From positions 1 to 6,485 of the forward strand of contig URTC01000101.1 in the NCBI GenBank assembly GCA_900550765.1: a stretch of DNA of 6,485 nucleotides, written 5' to 3'. This DNA is from an uncultured Clostridia bacterium. GTDB taxonomy: Bacteria > Bacillota > Clostridia > Christensenellales > QALW01. Made by a program: the position numbers and the translations under genes. The notes below the pieces were generated by a model. The model searched no databases, was not told where the DNA came from, and worked only from the letters and a program-made list of their open reading frames with translations. This document shows positions 1-6,273 of the stretch, in pieces; position 1 is the stretch's first letter, and each line of letters opens with the position of its first letter.

Positions 1-1566
1 CTCCAGAGATTGCTGTACCAACTGCTCACTTTCATTATCCAGCGCGCTGGTTGCTTCATCTAAAATCAAAATCGGCGGGGTTTTCAAAAAAACGCGTGCA
101 ATGGAAATCCGCTGCTTCTGTCCGCCGGAGAGCTTAACGCCGCGCTCGCCTACATAGGTGTCGTAGCCATGGGGAAGGCTCAGGATAAAATCATGTGCGC
201 CAGCTAATTTTGCGGCACGAATGATATCTTCCTCTGTTGCACCTGGCAGTCCGTATTCGATATTTTCCTTTACGGAGCCGGAAAACAGATAGACGTCTTG
301 CTGTACGATGCCGATATTGCGGCGCAGCGAACGCATAGTAACGTCGGTGATATTTTGTCCGTCAATGGTAATGGTGCCGGCTGTCAATTCATAAAACCGA
401 GGAATCAGGTTGCAGATGGTAGTCTTTCCTGAACCGGAAGGTCCTACGATAGCTACGTTTTCGCCGCTTTTGATCGTAAGATTAATATCCGTTAAAATAT
501 TTTCCAAATGCTTGCCGTAGGCAAAGGAAACATTGGTAAAGGTGATTTCACCTTTTACACCGTCCAATTTTTTTGCATGGGGCGTATCTTTAATATCCGG
601 TTCCGTGTCCATGATTTCGGCAAAGCGTTCAATCCCGGTCATACCGCGCTGGAATTGCTCGGCAAATTCCACGATTTTGCGAATAGAGGCCAAAAGAGTG
701 GAAACATAGAGCAGATAGGCGATCAGTACTGATACATCGATTTTTCCGTTTATAAGGAAAAGCGCGCCGGCAACAATAATTACGATATACATAAAGCCCT
801 CAAAGAATCTTGTGGAGGATTGAAAGCCGGCCATGTAATGATAAACTTTTGTTTTTACTTTTAAAAAAGTTTTGTTGCCGCGTTCGAATTTCTCAATTTC
901 TTTTTCTTCGTTGGCAAAGGATTTAACTACGCGCATTCCCAACAGACTGTCTTCTACCTGGGAGTTTAATTCCCCTACGGTTTTTCTGGATTCCCGAAAC
1001 CCTGCCTTCATCCGTTTGTTGAAAAAAAGCAGAACGATCAGCATAAGGGGCAGAACCGCGAACAGAATCAAGGTCAGGGGAATACTGAAGGTACATAAAA
1101 TAATAAAGGAGGCAGCAATCTTGATTCCTGCAATAAAGAATTCCTCCGGACAGTGATGGGCAAATTCGGTGATATCGAACATATCGCTGGTGATACGCGA
1201 CATCAATTGGCCGATTTTGGTATTATCATAAAAGTTAAAGGAGAGCTTTTCCAAATGAGAAAAGAAATCGGAGCGCATATCAGCTTCTAACCGGGCCCCC
1301 ATAATATGCCCTACCGACGCCATGTAATAGTTTGCCAGGGTATCGATCAGCCGCAGGAAGAGATAAAACGCTCCTGCATAAAGAACAAAGGATACGGTCA
1401 AAAGCTCAGGAGTATCGGTAGCCCGCCCGGTGATCTCTTTTACGATCAGCGGAAACACCAGCTCACATATGGTGGTAGCACAGGCACAGAGCAAATCAAA
1501 AATTAAGATGCCAATATAGGGTTTATAATAGGGTAAAAAGCGTTTTAGCAGGGAATTCTTTTTCAT
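1..1566 (-). CDS. ABC exporter half-transporter (fused membrane domain and ATPase), C-terminus cut by window edge
   Basis: The reading frame stays open from the ATG at 1566 to the window edge, giving 522 residues. Seen: an N-terminal exporter membrane domain (about 15-305) with hydrophobic segments near 17-40, 55-75, 145-182 and 255-292. It is followed by an ATPase domain with A-loop Tyr350, Walker A GPSGSGKT (375-382), Q-loop QQD (422-424), signature LSGGQ (479-483) and Walker B ILILDE (499-504). Family members are usually about 570-600 residues, so the switch-His region and roughly the last 50-80 residues lie outside the window. Such half-transporters work as homo- or heterodimers in the cytoplasmic membrane and export lipids, drugs or peptides (MsbA/BmrA-like); the substrate cannot be read from sequence. 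Catalytic motifs look intact. An AAAGGTG ribosome binding site 5 bases before the ATG supports the start. A partner half-transporter could lie beyond position 1. Confidence 0.95.
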   Translation of the reverse strand, partial: MKKNSLLKRFLPYYKPYIGILIFDLLCACATTICELVFPLIVKEITGRATDTPELLTVSFVLYAGAFYLFLRLIDTLANYYMASVGHIMGARLEADMRSDFFSHLEKLSFNFYDNTKIGQLMSRITSDMFDITEFAHHCPEEFFIAGIKIAASFIILCTFSIPLTLILFAVLPLMLIVLLFFNKRMKAGFRESRKTVGELNSQVEDSLLGMRVVKSFANEEKEIEKFERGNKTFLKVKTKVYHYMAGFQSSTRFFEGFMYIVIIVAGALFLINGKIDVSVLIAYLLYVSTLLASIRKIVEFAEQFQRGMTGIERFAEIMDTEPDIKDTPHAKKLDGVKGEITFTNVSFAYGKHLENILTDINLTIKSGENVAIVGPSGSGKTTICNLIPRFYELTAGTITIDGQNITDVTMRSLRRNIGIVQQDVYLFSGSVKENIEYGLPGATEEDIIRAAKLAGAHDFILSLPHGYDTYVGERGVKLSGGQKQRISIARVFLKTPPILILDEATSALDNESEQLVQQSLE

Positions 1567-1596
1567 GGTGTCACCTTTTTAGGGAGTAAAATCAAG

Positions 1597-1631
1597 AAGC
1601 CGATTCTGTAATTTTGTATAGAAAACGGCTT
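1597..1631 (-). other. Hairpin in the leader of the ABC exporter mRNA
   Basis: AAGCCG at 1597-1602 is complementary to CGGCTT at 1626-1631. A second short helix (TTCT with AGAA) can form inside, leaving a loop of about 12 bases. On the minus strand it falls just after the predicted transcription start near 1635. The bases after the stem (CTTGATTTT) make only a poor U-tract, so it is a weak terminator at best for the small gene upstream, or an attenuator or stabilising structure for the exporter mRNA. On the plus strand it is followed by a T-rich stretch, but no plus-strand gene leads into it. Confidence 0.4.
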
Positions 1632-1641
1632 TTATGTTTTT

Positions 1642-1670
1642 ATTATAATATGTTTTTATAAGAAAGTAAA
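1642..1670 (-). promoter_or_regulatory. Sigma-A-type promoter for the ABC exporter gene
   Basis: Reading the minus strand, TTTACT (1670-1665) and a perfect TATAAT (1647-1642) are separated by 17 bases. Transcription would start near 1635, leaving a leader of about 70 bases before the ATG at 1566. The exporter therefore need not depend on the gene upstream. This is a consensus match read by eye. Confidence 0.65.
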
Positions 1671-1689
1671 GGAAATCTGACCCAAAGCG

Positions 1690-1983
1690 CTAAAAGGACA
1701 TCCCTATATCCAGCGCCCAAAGCGTATAATAGATGCAGCCGAAAAGGGCAGCTTGAAACAATATTGCGGTAAGACCGGCATTTAGGAAAAGAAAAACAGG
1801 TTTGGCTGATGCGGTTTTGTCAATTAGCGTTTTTGTGCAGGCAATCAGCAGCAGCACAAAAAACAGCCAAATCAAGGTAAACGGAGGAAGGACAAGCGCA
1901 GGGGAATCCAAAGCGTAAGCCGCTATCACGGCTGCTGCCAGCAAGCCGCCCAGCGCACAGAGAAGGGGAAGATTATGCTTCAT
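1690..1983 (-). CDS. Hypothetical 97-residue membrane protein with three predicted membrane segments
   Basis: I do not recognise a family. The protein is strongly hydrophobic, with likely membrane helices at about residues 6-25, 33-54 and 62-90. They are separated by a short Asp-Ser-Pro turn and a charged loop (Lys51-Lys61, with Asp55). There is no cleavable signal peptide, no cysteine pair and no evident catalytic motif. The coding call rests on a strong ribosome binding site (AAAGGAG, 6 bases before the ATG), a good promoter upstream at 2025-2053, and a terminator isolating it from the gene before it. It ends with TAG, 123 bases before the exporter gene on the same strand; the exporter has its own promoter, so a shared function is possible but not shown. 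It could be a small accessory or integral membrane protein of unknown role. Confidence 0.75.
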   Translation of the reverse strand: MKHNLPLLCALGGLLAAAVIAAYALDSPALVLPPFTLIWLFFVLLLIACTKTLIDKTASAKPVFLFLNAGLTAILFQAALFGCIYYTLWALDIGMSF

Positions 1984-2024
1984 GTCAGTCTCCTTTCCGG
2001 TACCTTGCGGAAAAAATTAATTTT

Positions 2025-2053
2025 ATTTTAACACATTTTTATACTGCAAGCAA
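2025..2053 (-). promoter_or_regulatory. Promoter for the small membrane protein gene
   Basis: On the minus strand TTGCTT (2053-2048) and TAAAAT (2030-2025) are exactly 17 bases apart. Transcription would begin near 2018 and give a leader of about 35 bases to the ATG at 1983. It lies just past the terminator at 2067-2099, which fits an independent transcription unit. Confidence 0.55.
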
Positions 2054-2066
2054 GAAGGAATTTTAG

Positions 2067-2099
2067 AAAAAAGGAGAAAACGGGTTTTGTTCTCTCCTT
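2067..2099 (-). terminator. Intrinsic terminator downstream of the beta-galactosidase gene
   Basis: Reading the minus strand, the 11-base arms AAGGAGAGAAC and GTTTTCTCCTT pair throughout with one G-U wobble around a 7-base loop (AAAACCC). The helix runs straight into a T6 tract (2072-2067). It lies 56 bases past the stop codon at 2155. The other strand lacks a T tract after the stem, so it acts in the leftward direction only. Confidence 0.85.
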
Positions 2100-2154
2100 A
2101 GCGTGTTAGACTCTTTACTCGACCTTTGAGGCTGGGGGCTTTGATAGGATCGGC

Positions 2155-5100
2155 TTAGAGTATTTCCTCCCGGCGGCCTTCTACGCTGCGGCATTCGATT
2201 TCCTCGCGCTCCTCTTCTATTCGGGGGCGAATATAAACTTCCGTCAGCTTTTTTGTTTTTGGGCCCAAATCCATATCTTTGTAGGTTGCTTTCTTTCCTG
2301 TTTCACCGTTCAGGGCGAATACAAACTGAAAGTCATGCGGTTCAAAGTCGTATTCTTTTTCAGGGTTCGGCCCGCAGGAAAAACTTCCCAGGGCACGCAT
2401 ACGGTAATCAATGTAGAGGTAGTTTCGCTCCGGGTCTTCTTTTAATTCACTGGGATGGCGTGCCGCCCGAAGAGCGTCCAGCTTCCATGGATGATAGGAG
2501 AAGGAAAACGTATCATTTCCGTAAACGGTAAAGGCGTGCACAGCAGCGGCGGCCTGCAAAAAGCGTATATCGGTACGCGTGCCGGTTTCCTGAGGAACGT
2601 CATAGGCAAAATTCAGTTGCTGCAGCGGTTTTTCATAAAGTCCTACCGGCGCTGCAGCTATGGAATCGGTGTAATTTTGCTCTGGGCCGCGGCCGAACCA
2701 ACGCACAGTGTCAAAGTTTTTGTTTAGAGCAAAACATACGCCAAAACGCGGCAGGCGGGGAGTCAGGGTTTCATCTTTGCCGATGGAACCGTATTCCCAC
2801 ATCATGGGCATCTGTCCGTAGGGTTTTACCGTAAGGCATACCCGCAGCAGGCCGTTGTGTGAAACGGTATAGTGAGCGTCCACGGTGAATCCGGTAAAGC
2901 AGTGATCGGCGGTAAGAATGCCGTTTGTTTTTACGGTTACCTGTGTTTCCTCCTGTACCACCGAAGTCTTTTGGGTAAAGAATCGCATTTTATGCAGCCG
3001 CTGCTGTTCCCAGCTTTTGATCCAGCGAGGATACAGACCCACGATGCCGTCGTTATCGGTTTCCGCACGATAGGTGACAAATTGCATGGGACGGTCAAAG
3101 TAAGTGATACCGTCTTTTTGATAGAATACGGGTACACCGTTTTTCCAGCGGATTACAAACTGTTCGCCGGTTACGCTTACTGCATCCTGCTCCCACGTGC
3201 AGACGGCGGTTTGCTTTACAGACGGCAGAGGCGTCTTTTGTCTGTTGGCCGGCAGGGGAATTTGTTTTAATGCTACGGTATTCTGATTTTCTATAATGCG
3301 CAGGGTCAAAGCGCAGTCATGCCCTGAATAGGTAAGGGGAAGTTCGATCGTCTTTTGGCTGCGGGGAGCGATCGCAGGCATAGGGATAGTGATTTTTTGG
3401 TGAAGCTGTGCATCGCAAAGTACTTCTGCTTCCAGCAGCATTTCAGAGGTATCGGTAAAATCACGGGTATTATACAGCGTAAGACGGCCCTTTTCGTAGG
3501 AAAAACAGATGGGTGCGTATACATATTTTAATTCGGTAAATGTGGGCTTGGGCGTGCCGTTGGAGGTTAAAAAACCGTCAATTGTAAAGTTGGACCAATG
3601 GTTATCGTCATGGAAATCACCGCCGTAGAGATAATCAACCGTGCCGTCCTCGTTCTCACGGCGCATACCATGGCTGCGGAATTCCCACACATAGCCGCCG
3701 GAAAATTCGGGATTTTTGAGAACAAAATCCCACATGTGCTCTATATTTCCCGGACCGTTGCCCATGGCATGAGCGTATTCTATCAATAAAATGGGCTGCT
3801 GTTTTCCTTTGCTGGCAGCAAGTGTTTTTTCCATACGGAAAAGATTCGGATAGCCGCAGCCGATAAATGCTTGATCTGCACTGTTTAGGGCGTGGTACTG
3901 TACCGGCTTTGGATCGCGGCGGGAACGCAGATATTCAGCACAGGCCTCGGCATTTTGTCCTGCGCCGATTTCATTGCCCACTGACCAGATCACGATGCAG
4001 GTTTCGTTTTTATCTCTTTCGGCCATGCGGATCGTGCGATCCATAAAAGCCTGCAGCCATTCAGGACTTTTGTTTAAAAACCCTTGATCTCCGGTAATAC
4101 CGCAGCCGTGGCTTTCTAAATCCCCTTCATCCATTACGTAAAAGCCCAGCTCCGAGGCGTATTCATAAAAGGCGGGATTGTTGGGGTAGTGCGAGCAGCG
4201 GATGGCGTTGATATTAGAGGCTTTCAGCAGTTTCAGGTCAGCAAGAATCTGTTCTTTGGTTATAGCACGCCAATTTTGGCAGTCGTTTTCGTGCCGATTG
4301 ATCCCCTTTAGTAAGACCGGCGTGTCATTGATGCAGAAGGCCTGGTTTTTGATTTCGCTTTTGCAGAAGCCTACGCGTTTGCTGTGGATTTCCGTTACTT
4401 GACCGCGGCAGAGAATTTCAAGGGTAAAATTATATAAGAAAGGCTGTTCGGCATTCCAAAGGACGGGGGCATCAGGCGTAAAGGAGCAAACAGCTGTTTT
4501 ATTTTCAAAGGGGACCGTGATGCTTTGTCCGTTTAATGTAAAACGGGCGCTGGTGTCCTCATGTTGTGCAAAAAGGACAGCCGTACAGGCGAGCGTTCGT
4601 GTATCGGTGATTATTTCATAGTCCCAGAGGGCGCTTTGAGGGGTAAACAGCAGATATACGTCGCGGAAGATACCGCTGGCAAGCAGCATATCTTGATTTT
4701 CTAAATAAGAGGCGTCAGAATAGGTGTATACTTTTACGGCTAAAGTATTTTCTCCCTTTTTTAGGAAGGGAGTAATATCAAATTCGGCCGGAAGCCGGCT
4801 GCCTTTGGAAAAACCGGCGAAGTTTCCGTTAATAAATACATAAAATGCGTTATCTACTCCTTCAAAGTGCAGCAGTGTGCGTGCGCTTATTTCCTTTAAA
4901 AGAAAGCGGCGTCGGTAACAGCCCACCGGATTCAGACGGCAGATGTAAGGCGGCTGAAAGGGAAACGGATATTCTACATTCGGATAGGCAGGTTCACCGT
5001 AGCCGCGGAACTGCCACATAGAAGGAACATCCAAAATATCCCAGGAGGAATCGTCAAAATCCGGCAGTTCAAAGCCCTGGGGTGCATCCTGACTGAAAAG

Positions 5101-5307
5101 TGCAAAGCGGTAGTCCCCGTTAAGGGAAAATATCCGATCGGATTCTTCTTTGTTTTGATAATAGATTCCACTTTTTTGCGCAGGGATCACGGTAGCGCGC
5201 GGGGGCAGACGATGGATATGAAGAAGGGAAGGATCGCAGAGCTCCCGGGGGGCGCAAAGCGGCAGGGAAAGATCAGAAGGGAATGGTTGATTTTTTTGTA
5301 AACGCAT
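2155..5307 (-). CDS. lacZ: Beta-galactosidase, LacZ type, glycoside hydrolase family 2
   Basis: Retaining glycosidase expected to hydrolyse terminal beta-D-galactosides in the cytoplasm; no signal peptide is seen. Length is 1050 residues (E. coli LacZ about 1023). Domains: jelly-roll sugar-binding (about 60-225), Ig-like (225-315), TIM barrel (316-595), second Ig-like (600-690), C-terminal small-chain beta-sandwich (about 710-1000), then a charged tail. Catalytic residues: acid/base Glu446 in WSVGNE and nucleophile Glu510 in LLIEYAHAMGN. Conserved by remembered alignment to E. coli: Mg ligands Glu398 and His400 (LESHG), His339 (NRHEN), His373 (SHYP), His513, Trp541 and Asp206. E. coli Trp999 aligns with Cys978 (SCGP) and Asn604 with Asp577. 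I chose the ATG at 5307 because GAGGAAG sits 6 bases before it; an in-frame ATG at 5322 has no good binding site. Divergent from the AraC gene, its likely regulator. The natural substrate may be a galactoside other than lactose. Confidence 0.95.
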   Translation of the reverse strand: MRLQKNQPFPSDLSLPLCAPRELCDPSLLHIHRLPPRATVIPAQKSGIYYQNKEESDRIFSLNGDYRFALFSQDAPQGFELPDFDDSSWDILDVPSMWQFRGYGEPAYPNVEYPFPFQPPYICRLNPVGCYRRRFLLKEISARTLLHFEGVDNAFYVFINGNFAGFSKGSRLPAEFDITPFLKKGENTLAVKVYTYSDASYLENQDMLLASGIFRDVYLLFTPQSALWDYEIITDTRTLACTAVLFAQHEDTSARFTLNGQSITVPFENKTAVCSFTPDAPVLWNAEQPFLYNFTLEILCRGQVTEIHSKRVGFCKSEIKNQAFCINDTPVLLKGINRHENDCQNWRAITKEQILADLKLLKASNINAIRCSHYPNNPAFYEYASELGFYVMDEGDLESHGCGITGDQGFLNKSPEWLQAFMDRTIRMAERDKNETCIVIWSVGNEIGAGQNAEACAEYLRSRRDPKPVQYHALNSADQAFIGCGYPNLFRMEKTLAASKGKQQPILLIEYAHAMGNGPGNIEHMWDFVLKNPEFSGGYVWEFRSHGMRRENEDGTVDYLYGGDFHDDNHWSNFTIDGFLTSNGTPKPTFTELKYVYAPICFSYEKGRLTLYNTRDFTDTSEMLLEAEVLCDAQLHQKITIPMPAIAPRSQKTIELPLTYSGHDCALTLRIIENQNTVALKQIPLPANRQKTPLPSVKQTAVCTWEQDAVSVTGEQFVIRWKNGVPVFYQKDGITYFDRPMQFVTYRAETDNDGIVGLYPRWIKSWEQQRLHKMRFFTQKTSVVQEETQVTVKTNGILTADHCFTGFTVDAHYTVSHNGLLRVCLTVKPYGQMPMMWEYGSIGKDETLTPRLPRFGVCFALNKNFDTVRWFGRGPEQNYTDSIAAAPVGLYEKPLQQLNFAYDVPQETGTRTDIRFLQAAAAVHAFTVYGNDTFSFSYHPWKLDALRAARHPSELKEDPERNYLYIDYRMRALGSFSCGPNPEKEYDFEPHDFQFVFALNGETGKKATYKDMDLGPKTKKLTEVYIRPRIEEEREEIECRSVEGRREEIL

Positions 5308-5313
5308 GGCTTG

Positions 5314-5320
5314 CTTCCTC
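5314..5320 (-). promoter_or_regulatory. Ribosome binding site deciding the beta-galactosidase start
   Basis: The minus strand reads GAGGAAG, then 6 bases, then ATG at 5307. The same bases would be coding if translation began at the upstream in-frame ATG at 5322, which is preceded only by an A-rich stretch without a purine-rich Shine-Dalgarno core. The shorter start is therefore preferred. Confidence 0.7.
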
Positions 5321-5340
5321 ATTTTATCAATTTTTTCTTT

Positions 5341-5369
5341 ACTGTATCACAGAAAGGGCAAAAAACATA
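5341..5369 (-). promoter_or_regulatory. Candidate promoter for the beta-galactosidase gene, weak -35
   Basis: The minus strand holds TGATACAGT, an extended -10 with hexamer TACAGT at 5346-5341. The matching -35 position (TATGTT, 5369-5364, 17-base spacer) barely resembles consensus. Transcription would start near 5334, about 27 bases before the ATG. A poor -35 next to a divergent AraC gene fits an activator-dependent promoter, but this is inference. Confidence 0.35.
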
Positions 5370-5392
5370 TTGCTTTTGCGCATCAAAATATG
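5366..5392. promoter_or_regulatory. Candidate operator between the divergent promoters
   Basis: Nested inverted repeats are centred near 5380: CATATT (5366-5371) with AATATG (5387-5392), and TTTTG (5374-5378) with CAAAA (5384-5388). A direct repeat also overlaps it: AAACATATTG (5363-5372) and CAAAATATGG (5384-5393) match at 7 of 10 positions and are 21 bp apart, two helical turns, a spacing usual for AraC-family half-sites. The element covers the -35 and spacer of the araC promoter and touches the -35 of the beta-galactosidase promoter. The DNA is A+T-rich, so chance repeats are possible. Confidence 0.35.
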
Positions 5393-5399
5393 GTAAAAT
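5370..5399 (+). promoter_or_regulatory. Promoter for the AraC-family regulator gene
   Basis: TTGCTT (5370-5375) and TAAAAT (5394-5399) are 18 bases apart, and TGG directly before the -10 makes it an extended -10. Transcription would start near 5406, leaving about 28 bases before the TTG at 5434. This position rules out the far upstream in-frame TTG at 5311 as the start. Confidence 0.55.
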
Positions 5400-5433
5400 C
5401 ATACTACATAAGCTGCGGCGGGAGCGGATTATA

Positions 5434-6222
5434 TTGAAGATTTTACATTACGGACGTGAGGAATGTGATAAAAACAAAAGACGCACACGGCTGATTTCGG
5501 ATGTAGATATGATACATTTTATTGAAAGCGGATGCGGAACATTCAATCATCGGAAACTGTTTGCAGGGCAGGGGTTTATCTGCCGCCGAGACCGCTTGTG
5601 TGATTATATGCCTGATAAAGACGATCCGTGGACCTATAGCTGGATTAATCCTTTCGGCAGTGATGTGCAGCAGCTGCTTGAGACTTTGCCTATTGACAGA
5701 GATGGTGTCTTTTTCTGGGATATCGTGCACGATCTTTCTTCCTTGCAGGAAGTTTGCGGAAGCTCCTTTTATCGGCGCAGTGCTGCAGAGGAGTATCGGT
5801 GTCTTGCCCTGCTTTACCGTCTTGCGGCGGGGATGCTTGCAAAAAAGGGAGAAGCGAGTTTGTCCAGATGCGATTACGTGGAGCAGGCCAAGCTCTTTTT
5901 ACAAACACATTATGCCCGGGGCGTGACGATTAAAGAGACTGCTGCCACGCTGCATCTTTCCCGGGCCTATTTGCGGAATCTGTTTTATGCGCAGGAGAAA
6001 CTCTCGCCGCAGGCATATTTGATGAAGCTGCGTATGGAACGTGCAGAATTCTTACTTAGCGGCAGTTACAGCATTACCGAGATTTCCTGCGCTGTGGGGT
6101 ATGATGATGTATTGCAGTTTTCAAGAATTTTTGCAAAATATCACGGCGTGTCGCCTACGCAGTATCGAAAAGAGCTTTTTGAGAAAGAAAAGCGAATTAT
6201 CGTTGCTAAGGAAAAAATTTAA
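5434..6222 (+). CDS. AraC-family transcriptional regulator, divergent from lacZ
   Basis: DNA-binding regulator of 262 residues with the usual sugar-sensing AraC layout. The N-terminal cupin-like ligand-binding part (about 1-145) holds the family pattern AGQGF (44-48) and DPWTYSWI (64-71). The C-terminal domain has two helix-turn-helix units: TIKETAATLHLSRAYLRNLF (165-184) and the SITEI...GYDD...FSRIF unit (213-238), ending in SPTQYRKE. A linker of about 20 residues joins the two. The frame is open from a TTG at 5311, but that lies upstream of the predicted promoter and inside the lacZ control region. I chose TTG 5434 because GGGAG lies 9 bases before it and the protein then begins where relatives normally begin. 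It probably controls lacZ and perhaps the oxidoreductase 51 bp downstream. The inducer is unknown; a galactoside or its product is a guess. Confidence 0.92.
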   Translation: MKILHYGREECDKNKRRTRLISDVDMIHFIESGCGTFNHRKLFAGQGFICRRDRLCDYMPDKDDPWTYSWINPFGSDVQQLLETLPIDRDGVFFWDIVHDLSSLQEVCGSSFYRRSAAEEYRCLALLYRLAAGMLAKKGEASLSRCDYVEQAKLFLQTHYARGVTIKETAATLHLSRAYLRNLFYAQEKLSPQAYLMKLRMERAEFLLSGSYSITEISCAVGYDDVLQFSRIFAKYHGVSPTQYRKELFEKEKRIIVAKEKI

Positions 6223-6233
6223 TTATTTATATA
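6203..6233 (+). promoter_or_regulatory. Possible promoter for the FAD-dependent oxidoreductase gene
   Basis: TTGCTA (6203-6208), at the end of the AraC gene, is followed by the A/T-rich run TTTATATAT. Possible -10 boxes are TTTATA (6226-6231, 17-base spacer) and TATATA (6228-6233, 19-base spacer). No terminator is visible between the two genes, so read-through from the AraC promoter is an equally good explanation. Confidence 0.3.
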
Positions 6234-6248
6234 TGTGCATTTGTGCAT
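6234..6248. repeat. Short tandem direct repeat TGTGCAT
   Basis: TGTGCAT occurs at 6234-6240 and again at 6242-6248, one base apart, directly after the candidate promoter and before the oxidoreductase ribosome binding site. It may be a protein-binding site or chance; nothing else distinguishes it. Confidence 0.3.
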
Positions 6249-6273
6249 AAAATTGATGGAAAGTGGGAGAATT

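Noticed and set aside
872..1156. A 94-codon plus-strand frame opposite the ABC exporter membrane domain
   Set aside because: It is antisense to a well-supported gene, and the composition looks like a mirror of hydrophobic codons; no promoter or binding site was seen.
1681..1724. Nine-base direct repeat CCCAAAGCG at 1681-1689 and 1716-1724
   Set aside because: The second copy is coding sequence of the small membrane protein and the first lies just past its stop; there are no further copies or target-site structure, so chance is likely.
2872..3270. A 132-codon open frame on the plus strand
   Set aside because: It is antisense to the interior of lacZ, has no convincing ribosome binding site, and its translation resembles no protein family; it is a shadow of lacZ.
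5297..5310. Possible CcpA cre site (TGTAAACGCATGGC) over the lacZ start codon
   Set aside because: The left half fits the consensus well, but the right half lacks the needed CA end and symmetry, and the bases are explained by the first codons of lacZ. A cre scan with a scoring matrix would be needed to revive it.
5522..5926. A 134-codon frame in another phase inside the AraC gene
   Set aside because: It overlaps fully with the well-supported regulator and lacks its own initiation signals.
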